Source: a virus. From it: 64,000 nucleotides of DNA. Below, in pieces: positions 14,690 to 22,012 of this stretch. The notes beneath the pieces are model-generated. The model was not told the DNA's origin. It saw nothing but the letters and a program-made list of their open reading frames with translations, and searched no databases. The stretch is from positions 1 to 64,000 of IMG/VR virus record IMGVR_UViG_3300049489_001303; one strand, given 5' to 3'. Position 1 is the stretch's first letter. Every line of letters begins with the position of its first letter. The position numbers and the translations under genes are program-made.

Positions 14690-14835
14690 TGTTTCTCCTC
14701 CAGAATCTTCAACTCATCTTCCCCATTGAAGACGCGGTCGATGTCTTCCTCGATACCCTCGGGCATCTTGAGACCAAAGCGTTTGCTGATCTTCTCCAAG
14801 GCTTCGTTGAAGCCTTTGCGGTCTTTGTATGTCAT
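14686..14835 (-). CDS. 49-residue hypothetical protein
   Basis: GGGAG 8 nt before the ATG; both ends are ATGA overlaps. MTYKDRKGFNEALEKISKRF, then GLKMPEGIEEDIDRVFNGED: helical and charged, possibly a small DNA- or protein-binding unit. Confidence 0.6.
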   Translation of the reverse strand: MTYKDRKGFNEALEKISKRFGLKMPEGIEEDIDRVFNGEDELKILEEKQ

Positions 14836-15077
14836 ACTTCTTCTCCCTTCCAGTTAGTGGGCCTTCCGCCCTCCACCATTCTGCAGCCGAAGCACTGGTC
14901 TGTGAAGAAATCCGCAGCCTTGCTGCCGCAAGTACCACAGTGGTCGTGGCACTTGGGTATCAGTGCCTTCTCCAAGTCCCTGGTCATGAACATGCGTCCC
15001 CCGATCTCAATGCCAACGGTGCCGACGATTTCGAGGGGTTGGATTTGGCCGGTGTTATATTGAATCAGGATTCTCAT
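14832..15077 (-). CDS. Zinc-binding microprotein
   Basis: An 81-residue protein. An N-terminal beta part (RILIQYNTGQIQPLEIVGTV) is followed by CHDHCGTCG...CFGCR, a four- or five-Cys zinc site. Overlaps neighbours by ATGA. Confidence 0.55.
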   Translation of the reverse strand: MRILIQYNTGQIQPLEIVGTVGIEIGGRMFMTRDLEKALIPKCHDHCGTCGSKAADFFTDQCFGCRMVEGGRPTNWKGEEV

Positions 15078-15340
15078 TGTTTCTTCTCCAATAACAGAGC
15101 TTTAACCAAGTCATTTACTGGGAAGCGTGTGTGCTTGTCCACGGCTTCATAGTAATACGGTGACACCAATATCTCACACTCCCGCAACTCCTTCTGTGCC
15201 GCTTTGTGGCGTGCTATCAGGTCGTCTGGGATTTCCACTGCGTAGGTGTCAAACAGCACTTGGTGGCTCCACCTGTTCGATGTCTCAATGTTGTAGTGTG
15301 CAACAGACTTGTGGTCCTCTCGGTCTATCTCAGCTTTCAT
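15074..15340 (-). CDS. Hypothetical protein, 88 aa
   Basis: It starts at the ATG at 15340, which overlaps the previous stop (CAATGA). Contains YNIETSNRWSHQVLFDTYAV and a helical middle. Unrecognised. Confidence 0.5.
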   Translation of the reverse strand: MKAEIDREDHKSVAHYNIETSNRWSHQVLFDTYAVEIPDDLIARHKAAQKELRECEILVSPYYYEAVDKHTRFPVNDLVKALLLEKKQ

Positions 15341-15558
15341 TGTTGCTCCGGGCGCATGTACCTGCGCCATTGGTCAGGGCACATCGAGGTGTTGAAATAT
15401 GTGTATGGTTCCACCGTCACACAACGCTTCTTCTTGACGGCTTTCTGGAAGTCTTTCGGCATTGCGTCCGCTTCTTCCAGGGTCAGGTAATAAGATTCAC
15501 CGGAGGTTACTCGGTCTATTACGCCGTGGTGTCGTTCCAACCATTTAGATAGTTTCAT
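15337..15558 (-). CDS. Hypothetical protein, 73 aa
   Basis: Basic, partly helical: MKLSKWLERHHGVIDRV, SYYLTLEEADAMPKDFQKAV. ATGA junctions. Unrecognised. Confidence 0.5.
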   Translation of the reverse strand: MKLSKWLERHHGVIDRVTSGESYYLTLEEADAMPKDFQKAVKKKRCVTVEPYTYFNTSMCPDQWRRYMRPEQQ

Positions 15559-15764
15559 AGTGGCTCCTCTACTGCGTACTCATCGCACACAAATTCCAGT
15601 ACGTCGTGCGCTGGGCGGTGAACTGGAAACATTATCTTACCCGTGGATATGTAATGAGTCCGCGCTGGGTAGTGGCGAATTTCGTTGTGCCCTTTAAGGC
15701 ACTTTCGATTGTCACAACACGCAATGCTGAGTAGCAGCGCTGCGAGCAGGATGAGGCGTGTCAT
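15555..15764 (-). CDS. Putative small lipoprotein
   Basis: A 69-residue protein from the ATG at 15764 (GGGAGGA upstream). MTRLILLAALLLSIACC is a lipoprotein signal with lipobox L-S-I-A-C, so cleavage before Cys16 and lipid attachment are expected. The mature part is about 54 residues. A lysis (o-spanin) role is possible, but no inner-membrane partner lies beside it. Confidence 0.6.
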   Translation of the reverse strand: MTRLILLAALLLSIACCDNRKCLKGHNEIRHYPARTHYISTGKIMFPVHRPAHDVLEFVCDEYAVEEPL

Positions 15765-15778
15765 TTGTGTTCCTCCCC

Positions 15779-15985
15779 TCACGGACACAGCTTGTTAAAC
15801 AGCTCTGTCATTTTAACATTTAGGGCTTCATGCTCTGCGAGCTTACGGGTAGTGTAGGACGTATTATGAAACGCTTCGATTTCAGGGTGCAGCTCCGCTA
15901 CTCGTAGATAATCCTTTAAAGAATCTATACGCATACGCAGCATGCCCAAGATATTGTCTACGTCTTCGAAGCTCAGGTCGATCAT
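15779..15985 (-). CDS. Hypothetical protein, 68 aa
   Basis: All-helical and acidic (IDLSFEDVDNILGMLRMRI, SLKDYLRVAELHPEIEAF). No recognised family. Confidence 0.5.
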   Translation of the reverse strand: MIDLSFEDVDNILGMLRMRIDSLKDYLRVAELHPEIEAFHNTSYTTRKLAEHEALNVKMTELFNKLCP

Positions 15986-16317
15986 CTATACTCCTCCTCA
16001 AGATGCACACCATGCGTGAGCTCAAGCTCGATAAGATGCTTCCACGCCTTATCCAACGCCTCCCTCTCGGCCTCAGTATACTGACCGTGCTTGATCTCCA
16101 TTCGGAAATACTGATTCATGTAGAACAGGCACGCATACGCCTGGTCAGCTTTCAAGCGCCGGATCTCCTGTAACGTGTCACGGTGCTGGCGGCGTTGGGT
16201 CAGCACTTTCTCTCCTCTGATTACCGCGATGACGACCAGGGTCATGGCAATGAGAGTGAGCCCCAGGGTGATCGCCATCTTTATGGCGAAGATTATTACG
16301 TCGGTGTAGTCAATCAT
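15982..16317 (-). CDS. Small membrane protein with coiled-coil tail
   Basis: It starts at the ATG at 16317 (overlaps previous stop). Residues about 6-35 form a membrane helix (VIIFAIKMAITLGLTLIAMT), followed by a basic helical cytoplasmic part. No family recognised. Confidence 0.55.
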   Translation of the reverse strand: MIDYTDVIIFAIKMAITLGLTLIAMTLVVIAVIRGEKVLTQRRQHRDTLQEIRRLKADQAYACLFYMNQYFRMEIKHGQYTEAEREALDKAWKHLIELELTHGVHLEEEYR

Positions 16318-16616
16318 TGTTCTTTCTCCTTCTGACGCTCTTCCAGCGTCTGCTCTATCTTGCGGGATATAACCACGGGAGCTGTATACCCGCCGGCCCA
16401 CCACGCATGCTCCTTGTCATCGAGAGCAATGCACCAGTCGGGTCTTCCAGTCCGTACACCCTCCCAGAGTCTTTCCTCTCCACCAATACGTCTGTATCCA
16501 AACCTACCGCACTCATCCGCTATCGGGTGCTGTGCTCGGAGGTAGAAATGACAGCCGATACAGGCTTTCGGTGCGGGGAACCAAACGGCTACACGTTCTA
16601 CGAAGCCTTTGCTCAT
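16314..16616 (-). CDS. Hypothetical protein, 100 aa
   Basis: It starts at the ATG at 16616 (ATGA). Has a CIGCHFYLRAQHPIADECG motif near residue 20, a possible metal site, and WCIALDDKEHAWWAGG further on. Unrecognised. Confidence 0.5.
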   Translation of the reverse strand: MSKGFVERVAVWFPAPKACIGCHFYLRAQHPIADECGRFGYRRIGGEERLWEGVRTGRPDWCIALDDKEHAWWAGGYTAPVVISRKIEQTLEERQKEKEQ

Positions 16617-16828
16617 GGTTTCCCCCCACACGTTGCTTCTGTTGCGGCCCACTTACGTGCGCCATCTTTGTCCTCAACGAGGACGTTTACGTAGCCGTCG
16701 GTGCAGCGGCTGTCTTCTACGCAGTCTATTCGGTAACAAGCCCTTATCAGGAAGAACTCAACTACGAATATCAGTAAGAAAGTCACCAGGAGAATATACA
16801 CTATGGTGCCTACCTGTTCGTCGCTCAT
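16613..16828 (-). CDS. Membrane microprotein, family A member 1
   Basis: A 71-residue protein: membrane helix IVYILLVTFLLIFVVEFFLI, then CTDGYVNVLVEDKDGARKWA and ATCGG. The soluble part (C-x-DG-x-V-x-x-LV-x-x-x-D-x-x-x-x-W...TC) is shared with the next two genes upstream, a tandem family. Two Cys in the outer part could pair. Confidence 0.6.
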   Translation of the reverse strand: MSDEQVGTIVYILLVTFLLIFVVEFFLIRACYRIDCVEDSRCTDGYVNVLVEDKDGARKWAATEATCGGKP

Positions 16829-17049
16829 TGTTTCTTCTCCACCGCGCACTTCCCACTTGTGGTTTCCCATGTGCGCGATCTGTCGGTGTTGCTGAGCAGG
16901 ATCTTTACGTGGCCATCCACGCAAATGGTTTCGTAGACATAGGGCTGGGGGGCTTCGGGGGTTCTCACCGGAAGGAAGATTGCTGTGATAAGCATAGTAA
17001 TCAGCAGCCCACCCAACAGCAACACGCCCAGAAATTGCCAGAAGGTCAT
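16825..17049 (-). CDS. Membrane microprotein, family A member 2
   Basis: A 74-residue protein: membrane helix FLGVLLLGGLLITMLITAIF, then ICVDGHVKILLSNTDRSRTW and TTSGKCAV. Paralogue of its neighbours; ATGA junctions on both sides. Confidence 0.6.
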   Translation of the reverse strand: MTFWQFLGVLLLGGLLITMLITAIFLPVRTPEAPQPYVYETICVDGHVKILLSNTDRSRTWETTSGKCAVEKKQ

Positions 17050-17294
17050 GGTTGCACCTCTCCCCGACTGTAAACTTCCATAACTCGGCATGTCGCCGAG
17101 GTGGTGTGCCACTGCACGGTTCTATCTGCGTTCTTGACCAGCAGTATCACATGTCCATCTTTACAACTCTCGTCCTGTACGTAGCCGGAATCCCCGGGAG
17201 TGAACATGAAGATGGCCATCTTCACCAGAAGCATTAGCATAAAGATGCCCAGACCTCCTACGGTAAACCAGATGACTAACTTTTCAAAGGTCAT
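17046..17294 (-). CDS. Membrane microprotein, family A member 3
   Basis: An 82-residue protein: membrane helix WFTVGGLGIFMLMLLVKMAI, then SCKDGHVILLVKNADRTVQW and TTSATCRV. The most complete example of the family's outer domain. Confidence 0.6.
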   Translation of the reverse strand: MTFEKLVIWFTVGGLGIFMLMLLVKMAIFMFTPGDSGYVQDESCKDGHVILLVKNADRTVQWHTTSATCRVMEVYSRGEVQP

Positions 17295-17518
17295 GCCTTC
17301 CTCCTCCAATGCTGCTTGCTGCCATGATACAGCTTGGCAGCAAAGATGTAATGATCCTTGAACTGCACGTGCTTGTCGTATTCGCAGAAGAAATCGTCGA
17401 TCCCATAGGCCTTGATGGCGTCAATGGCATCGGCGTTCTTCGAAGCGTCGTGAGTGGCATCGAGGATCCTTGTATGCACTGCCTCCATGGTGGGGCGTTG
17501 TTCTTTTCGTGCGGTCAT
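17291..17518 (-). CDS. Hypothetical protein, 75 aa
   Basis: Helical (HTRILDATHDASKNADAIDA), with a basic end. GGAGGAG directly precedes the start. Unrecognised. Confidence 0.5.
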   Translation of the reverse strand: MTARKEQRPTMEAVHTRILDATHDASKNADAIDAIKAYGIDDFFCEYDKHVQFKDHYIFAAKLYHGSKQHWRRKA

Positions 17519-17937
17519 GGCTCCTCCTTCTCCACGAGCACAGACCAGTGGGGATAATATGTCGGACCTGCCTGGCTACCGCGCACCAATAGAGAGACAT
17601 CCCCGTTATCAGCCACTTGGTATTCACCTGTGGACACCCCCACCACCGCATCCTGTTTCAAACGTGGCCACGCCAACACCGGCGTGCCGGCTGCGGGGAT
17701 AAGTCGTGGCGGGGTGTACGGAATTCTGACGAAGTCGTCTTCCTTCTCCCATCCACACTTGCCAATCATCCGGCGTATAACCACCCCAATGGCGTCGTTC
17801 CCCTTGTGGCAATACGGATCGGTGTGTCCGAGAACTACTTGGAATTGCAGAGTGGCACCGTTGTTCATTCTACTGCAATCCAGGCCCTCATACATCTCAT
17901 CGCAGGCCTGCATATACGCTTCTTTTCTTGTTGTCAT
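17515..17937 (-). CDS. Hypothetical protein, 140 aa (paralogue of 17934-18395)
   Basis: Starts MTTRKEAYMQACDEMYEGL, shared with the upstream paralogue, and both have a P-x-AGTP-x-L-x-W segment followed by VVGV-(A/S)-TG and end in a W-S-(I/V)-L motif. A beta-rich domain is likely. Function unknown. Confidence 0.6.
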   Translation of the reverse strand: MTTRKEAYMQACDEMYEGLDCSRMNNGATLQFQVVLGHTDPYCHKGNDAIGVVIRRMIGKCGWEKEDDFVRIPYTPPRLIPAAGTPVLAWPRLKQDAVVGVSTGEYQVADNGDVSLLVRGSQAGPTYYPHWSVLVEKEEP

Positions 17938-18395
17938 GGTGTCTCCTCCACTTCTTTGAGAATGGACCAGTTTCCAACCAGGTGATCCGAGTTTCCAACA
18001 CGCATCTCAATCAACCGGCTTCCGTCCTCCCTGGGGGCCACAGCGCCCGTGGCCACGCCGACAACAGCCCGTGCCTTGTCGTCGTTCCAGCCGAGCATCG
18101 GTGTTCCGGCTTTGGGGCAGGGGCGGGGGACGTCATAGTTCGCCGCGATATTTAGTGAGTAATTAGGCAAATGCCAGCTCACCTGCTGACACCCCGGCCT
18201 GATAGGCACCCACAGTTTCAGATTGATAGTACAAGCTTCCTGGTGATTATCCTCGATGAACTTGTAGAGCTCCTCCGCCGATTTCATGAAAGCTTCTTTT
18301 CTTGTTGTCATTGTTTTGTTCTCCTTTGTTTGTTCTTCAGCAATCTTATTAAGCATGCGTTCCAGGTCTTGTGTGATAATGTCGGCCAATCCCAT
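17934..18395 (-). CDS. Hypothetical protein, 153 aa (paralogue of 17515-17937; two possible starts)
   Basis: The ATG at 18395 has GGAG upstream. A second ATG at 18311 has AAAGGAG upstream and begins MTTRKEAFMKSAEELYKFI, exactly where the paralogue starts. So either a 28-residue extension was added or two forms are made. An extended -10 motif lies upstream (18424-18432). Confidence 0.6.
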   Translation of the reverse strand: MGLADIITQDLERMLNKIAEEQTKENKTMTTRKEAFMKSAEELYKFIEDNHQEACTINLKLWVPIRPGCQQVSWHLPNYSLNIAANYDVPRPCPKAGTPMLGWNDDKARAVVGVATGAVAPREDGSRLIEMRVGNSDHLVGNWSILKEVEETP

Positions 18396-18423
18396 CACAG
18401 GCTCCTTTGTTTGTTGTTTCCGT

Positions 18424-18432
18424 TTTATACCA
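18424..18432 (-). promoter_or_regulatory. Putative extended -10 promoter with shared leader
   Basis: On the minus strand TGGTATAAA, then the leader ACAACAAACAAAGGAG just before the start at 18395. The same TGGTATA plus leader occurs at 26675-26683. No good -35 box was seen. Confidence 0.45.
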
Positions 18433-18465
18433 CGGAGAGAGGCCGAATTCTAGGGTGCTGTGAGC

Positions 18466-18497
18466 AAAAAAGACCACCCACCAACGTGGGGAGGTCT
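18466..18497 (-). terminator. Intrinsic terminator
   Basis: On the minus strand AGACC-TCC-CCAC, loop about GTTG, GTGGG-T-GGTCT and a run of T. It ends the transcript from the Lar-like gene at 18505-18705 and precedes the next promoter candidate. Confidence 0.8.
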
Positions 18498-18504
18498 CTA
18501 TAAA

Positions 18505-18705
18505 TCAAGCACGCTTATCCCACTCCGCTTCCAGTGCTGCGGCGCCGGCTTCGATGCGCACTTCCCCGCAACGGGCCCCACAATCCATGCACTCAATGGC
18601 GTGCCAACGGTATGTGGTGCCATCTATAACGTTGAGGTTCTTGTTGCCGCAGAAGGGGCAGGGCTGTCGGTCTTCATCGAGGCATATTGGTCTGTCGCGG
18701 GTCAT
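18505..18705 (-). CDS. Lar-like zinc-ribbon protein
   Basis: A 66-residue protein: QPCPFCGNKNLNVIDG, then IECMDCGARCGEV and ALEAEWDKR. This is the two-knuckle plan of Lar-type restriction-alleviation proteins (CPFCG, C-x-x-CGA, A-x-x-x-W). GGAGG 7 nt upstream; followed by a strong terminator. Confidence 0.65.
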   Translation of the reverse strand: MTRDRPICLDEDRQPCPFCGNKNLNVIDGTTYRWHAIECMDCGARCGEVRIEAGAAALEAEWDKRA

Positions 18706-18968
18706 GTCTCATCCTCCACGCGGAGGCGATTCACCCTCAGATTGGAGAGCGCCTTCCGGGCCAACAGGGTGCCTATCTCTACACCCTGGGAGTATGTGCT
18801 GAGGAAGCGCTCGATCTCCTTATTGGACGGCTTCTTTACGCTGTCCCAATAAGCGATTGTCCATACCCCGTCGTCTGGTACCAAAACGTCCAATGCCCAC
18901 TCCTTGCCACGCTTACTGTGAACGTTACGGCGTTCCTGTACACGCCATTTGAATTTGATGTCGGTCAT
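18702..18968 (-). CDS. Hypothetical protein, 88 aa
   Basis: Basic; beta-rich N-terminus (IKFKWRVQERRNVHSK) and a helical end. ATGA overlap. Unrecognised. Confidence 0.5.
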   Translation of the reverse strand: MTDIKFKWRVQERRNVHSKRGKEWALDVLVPDDGVWTIAYWDSVKKPSNKEIERFLSTYSQGVEIGTLLARKALSNLRVNRLRVEDET

Positions 18969-19273
18969 TCTTTTTTCTCCTCCTCAGGTTGAAACTTCTT
19001 GTACTGGTCACCCACATGCCCTCCGTACACGCACAATGCGCACTCCTTGTTCCAGGGATGCCCCATGATTCCGTGGGTGCAGTCAGGTGGGCAGTGAAGG
19101 TCGGCGAGGAAGGCGGCGGTGATGGCCTTCATGGATGTGCATACACTAAACTCATCCATCCAAGAGCAGCATGGGGAGATCGGGTCAGCGGTGCAGTGTT
19201 CACAGTCAGGCTCGTGGCCTTCCTCGTAGTTTTTACAGTCAGGGCGGTCACCACTCACGTCACATCGGTTCAT
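18965..19273 (-). CDS. Cys-rich protein, family B
   Basis: A 102-residue protein with about 11 Cys: MNRCDVSGDRPDCKNYEEGH, CEHC, CCSW, then a MKAITAAFLADLHCPPDC helix and CALC. It resembles the genes at 19286-19489 and 19730-20050 (N-terminal C-D-(V/I), an Asn/Lys-x-(A)AI helix, scattered CxxC). Metal-binding is likely. Confidence 0.55.
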   Translation of the reverse strand: MNRCDVSGDRPDCKNYEEGHEPDCEHCTADPISPCCSWMDEFSVCTSMKAITAAFLADLHCPPDCTHGIMGHPWNKECALCVYGGHVGDQYKKFQPEEEKKE

Positions 19274-19285
19274 CTTTCACCTCTT

Positions 19286-19489
19286 TCAATGCGTCTCTTT
19301 AAGCGTACTGGACGTTATGGCTCTGCGCATTTCCGCAACGTCCAACTGGTGAATGGCGGCGCGGATGGCGGCCATGTTAAGACAGTACCCATGCATGCGG
19401 AAACGGCACTCCGAGTGGCAGGTCAAGCATACCGGATTTTCACGTTTTATATCTATCAACCCGGGGCAGCTCACATCGCGTTTATCCAT
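19286..19489 (-). CDS. Cys-rich protein, family B
   Basis: A 67-residue protein from the ATG at 19489: MDKRDVSCPGLIDIKR, CLTCHSECRF, YCLNMAAIRAAIHQLDV. The C-x-NMAAI helix is shared with CVNVAAIQEAA at 19730-20050. GAGG is 5 nt upstream. Confidence 0.55.
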   Translation of the reverse strand: MDKRDVSCPGLIDIKRENPVCLTCHSECRFRMHGYCLNMAAIRAAIHQLDVAEMRRAITSSTLKETH

Positions 19490-19742
19490 TCTCCCCTCGA
19501 ACTTCCTTGTTGATTCGCTCAGTCGGCAGGTCAGCCTTAGGCTCCTCATAGCAGAGCGACAGGAAGTCCTCTTTCGACTTCTCGCGCAATTCGTCTGCAA
19601 GTTCTTCACGCGCAAACTCATGCGTCCATATGGGACGTCCCAGCAGCTTCTCGGCGTACTCGTGTATATCCGCGAAGTTGCCGCAGGTCACACCCGTGTA
19701 GGCGCCGATGGTGGCGGCTTGTTCTTTGGTTAGTCTTTGCAT
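19482..19742 (-). CDS. Conserved phage protein of unknown function, 86 aa
   Basis: Sequence TKEQAATIGAYTGVTCGNF, IHEYAEKLLGRPIWTHEFA, REKSKEDFLSLC. I recognise the TKEQA-x-x-IGAYTG...HEYVEK-x-LGRPVWTHE pattern as a small protein frequent in phages and prophages, without known role. Confidence 0.6.
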   Translation of the reverse strand: MQRLTKEQAATIGAYTGVTCGNFADIHEYAEKLLGRPIWTHEFAREELADELREKSKEDFLSLCYEEPKADLPTERINKEVRGENG

Positions 19743-20050
19743 TTGTTCTCCTTCCAGAGCGCGTGGTGCTGCTCTGCGCAGATGTGCTTCTCGGGCTGGA
19801 AATAGCCCTCACCGTTGTAACCGCACACAAAGCAGGGAGCCTTGAGCATCCTCCCAGACGCAAAGTCGTCATCCACTTTCTTGTTGTATGCTGCAGCCTC
19901 CTGTATCGCGGCTACGTTAACGCACTTTCCCAAATGGTTGAACATGCACGTAGTGCAGTTCGGAGAAACCTTGTGATAGTGGTCGCAGTCTCCTCCTAAT
20001 TGGAAGCTACAGCAATACGGTACGTGATCTTTGATGTCACAGCCGTTCAT
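19730..20050 (-). CDS. Cys-rich protein, family B
   Basis: A 106-residue protein: MNGCDIKDHVPYCCSF, CTTCMFNHLGKCVNVAAIQE, CFVCGYN, and a His/Cys end. Its stop overlaps the next gene by 13 nt. Likely binds two zinc ions. Confidence 0.55.
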   Translation of the reverse strand: MNGCDIKDHVPYCCSFQLGGDCDHYHKVSPNCTTCMFNHLGKCVNVAAIQEAAAYNKKVDDDFASGRMLKAPCFVCGYNGEGYFQPEKHICAEQHHALWKENKCKD

Positions 20051-20310
20051 CTCTTCACCTTCCTCTTCCGGGGCTTGTCAGCCGCTCTCGGGTGGACTGC
20101 ATCACATATCAGCTTGCCTTCACGCTGAGTGATGCGCCAGCAACATGGGAAGTCGTACTGAGATCCCTCTACCACACAGTAGCGCATCTCCCCGTTGATT
20201 TTCTCAATCCGACTCACAAACCCAACCTGCCATGGGTCGTGGGGGCTGCGGTCGGAATACTTCGACAGGAGAACGTAGTCACCTATTCGGGGGTGCTTTG
20301 TGCGGTGCAT
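20047..20310 (-). CDS. Hypothetical protein, 87 aa
   Basis: Beta-rich: RIGDYVLLSKYSDRS, PWQVGFVSRIEKINGEMRY, then a basic tail (RKRKVKR). The fold looks like a small SH3-like barrel (inference). Unrecognised. Confidence 0.5.
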   Translation of the reverse strand: MHRTKHPRIGDYVLLSKYSDRSPHDPWQVGFVSRIEKINGEMRYCVVEGSQYDFPCCWRITQREGKLICDAVHPRAADKPRKRKVKR

Positions 20311-20315
20311 TCAGC

Positions 20316-20726
20316 CTACTCCTCCTTCTTCGCTGTGTAACTCAACGTGATATGCTCGAGCTCAACGGGCTGCACCACAGTAACGTCCATGACAACTACG
20401 TCGGTATTTTTTTCATTCTCCCACACCGTGTTCCCGCAGACATGCGCTCCTGCGTGTCCGCGTTCTAATTGGCATACGGGTGTGCCGTGCGACGCCCAGT
20501 CGGGGTGATCTTTTATTCTCTGCTCGGCGTCGGGTGTCATGGCAAAGCACCTCTTGTCCTTCTCGATCTTTTCAGCCTCCTTCTTCTTAATTATCTCATC
20601 CACCATGCGCAGCAGAATCACTTCGCCCTTTAGCATCTGTATAATGCTGCTAATGTCAGGATCCTTCGCCATCTTCAGCATGGCGATGGCGCTTTCGATG
20701 ATGCGTGCTTGGAGGAGGCGGTTCAT
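20316..20726 (-). CDS. Hypothetical protein, 136 aa
   Basis: N-terminal helical half (RIIESAIAMLKMAKDPDISS, IIKKKEAEKIEKDKR), then CQLERGHAGAHVCGN, a C-x-L-x-x-GH-x-G-x-H pattern seen in small phage and actinobacterial proteins, likely a metal site. GGAGG is 7 nt upstream. Confidence 0.5.
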   Translation of the reverse strand: MNRLLQARIIESAIAMLKMAKDPDISSIIQMLKGEVILLRMVDEIIKKKEAEKIEKDKRCFAMTPDAEQRIKDHPDWASHGTPVCQLERGHAGAHVCGNTVWENEKNTDVVVMDVTVVQPVELEHITLSYTAKKEE

Positions 20727-20929
20727 TTGAGTGCCTCCACTTCCGCGATTATCGCTGCGGCAAGTTTGTGGATTGCGGCGTCTGCTCTGCCGTTTCCTGT
20801 CAATTCGCTGTAGTCAATCAGCGCCATCAGCGCGGCTGGCTTGTCCAACTTTGGAACATCTTCAATGGCAACCCATTCTCCGCCTGGGTCATGATACATT
20901 CCACTAACTTCGTGTGTCCAGCGTTTCAT
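20723..20929 (-). CDS. Hypothetical protein, 68 aa
   Basis: It starts at the ATG at 20929 (GGAGG 4 nt upstream). MKRWTHEVSGMYHDPGGEWV, then a helical end (IHKLAAAIIAEVEALK). Unrecognised. Confidence 0.5.
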   Translation of the reverse strand: MKRWTHEVSGMYHDPGGEWVAIEDVPKLDKPAALMALIDYSELTGNGRADAAIHKLAAAIIAEVEALK

Positions 20930-21081
20930 TTTTCCTCCGTTGCCGCACAACTGCATTCATGGTCAAGCGCCTGAATTCTCGTTTCTTCGCAGGACAAGTT
21001 GGTGTGCTTGCAAAAGTTCTTCGCTTTGCAACCCTCACAAGTTGAATGTGACATTAATTTTTTGTTGCACTCAGGGCACAT
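20926..21081 (-). CDS. 51-residue zinc-binding microprotein, family C end
   Basis: An ORF read from the minus strand: MCPECNKKLMSHSTCEGCK, further CKH and CEE, ending CSCAATEEK. Two CxxC knuckles. The ending AATEEK is that of family C (ILAATEE). TGATG overlap with the upstream gene. Confidence 0.6.
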   Translation of the reverse strand: MCPECNKKLMSHSTCEGCKAKNFCKHTNLSCEETRIQALDHECSCAATEEK

Positions 21082-21461
21082 CACTTACCTTCCTCCGTTG
21101 CCGCGAGAATGGACTTTAGCTCATTAGACCAGTTTTCGCAGCATTTACATCCACATGTCTTATTTGATTCTTCTGCAATTTTCATTCTTAGTTTTGAATC
21201 GTTTAACAGTTGCGTTTCTGTTAATATCCTACGAATGGAATCACACAACCCGTCTGGTGGATAAGACTCATCACCATCCACTGACGAGATGTATGTGTTT
21301 GCAAATTCCGCTACTTCCCGCGCATCATTTTTCAGTGCGTCTAGCTTGGCTTGTAGTACGTCTATGTGAAACCTGTATTTATCCTCCAGGTCGTAGCGCA
21401 TGGCTGAATAGTTTGGCTCGCACTTACAAGCACTGTGAGAACATGGACTGGTACTGCTCAT
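21081..21461 (-). CDS. Family C helical protein (ends ILAATEE)
   Basis: A 126-residue protein, helical, with an internal N-D-AR-E-V-A segment, a CGCKCCENW cluster and the end LKSILAATEEGK. The C-terminal DNA (CGCGGCAACGGAGG) includes the ribosome site of the next gene and is repeated in all family members. Confidence 0.6.
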   Translation of the reverse strand: MSSTSPCSHSACKCEPNYSAMRYDLEDKYRFHIDVLQAKLDALKNDAREVAEFANTYISSVDGDESYPPDGLCDSIRRILTETQLLNDSKLRMKIAEESNKTCGCKCCENWSNELKSILAATEEGK

Positions 21462-21736
21462 TTCTCCTCCTCCTCCTCCGTTGCCGCGAGAATGCGGCGG
21501 GCTGCTTCAAGTACGAAATCAGGTAGACACGGATCACACAGAGAGTCCTTTGCCACAATCCGCGCATCCTTTTTCAGCGCGGACAGTTCTGCAGAGGTAA
21601 TACCTAAAGATTCTTTCAAACCTTCAGCGCACGTTTTCCACGTGTCTGCATCCTTTTTCAGCTTTACATAATCGACTAGAAGTTCTTTGCAGTCTTGAGA
21701 AGAGATTGAGTCCTTTTCAGTGGTATACCGTTTCAT
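21458..21736 (-). CDS. Family C coiled-coil protein (ends ILAATEE)
   Basis: A 92-residue protein: LKKDADTWKTCAEGLKESLG, ELSALKKDARIVAKDSLCD, end ARRILAATEE. The KKDAR-(I/E)-(V/L)-A helix is common to the family. Confidence 0.6.
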   Translation of the reverse strand: MKRYTTEKDSISSQDCKELLVDYVKLKKDADTWKTCAEGLKESLGITSAELSALKKDARIVAKDSLCDPCLPDFVLEAARRILAATEEEEEK

Positions 21737-21984
21737 TTCTTCTCCTCCGTTGCCGCGAGAATGCGGTCTATAGCATCACACAAGGCGCTTCCCTCCGGGT
21801 AATCTTCCCGTTTTTTACATCTGACATAATTACAGTGATCAGCCACTATCCGCGCATCCTTTTTAAGATTTTCAAAAATACGCGCATCCTCTTTTAGATT
21901 TGCAACTTTAAACCTGAGCATTTTTATCTCTGTATCTGCCCACTTAGGATCTTCGATTATACGCTGTAGTGAGGTTTCGATCAT
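21733..21984 (-). CDS. Family C coiled-coil protein (ends ILAATEE)
   Basis: It starts at the ATG at 21984 (GGAGG upstream), 83 residues. IIEDPKWADTEIKMLRFK, NLKEDARIFENLKKDARI, end DRILAATEEKK. Its first half is encoded by a 111-bp sequence repeated exactly in 22713-22940. Confidence 0.65.
   Translation of the reverse strand: MIETSLQRIIEDPKWADTEIKMLRFKVANLKEDARIFENLKKDARIVADHCNYVRCKKREDYPEGSALCDAIDRILAATEEKK
21850..21960. repeat. 111-bp perfect direct repeat, copy 1
   Basis: Identical to 22809-22919 base for base. Lies in the coding sequence of the gene at 21733-21984 and encodes about 37 residues in the same frame in both genes. Confidence 0.9.
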
Positions 21985-22012
21985 TTTTCCTCCGTTGCCG
22001 CGAGAATGCGGC

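Noticed and set aside
15555-15764. Outer-membrane spanin
   Set aside because: It is a small lipoprotein, but no inner-membrane spanin gene overlaps or adjoins it, so lysis function was not called.
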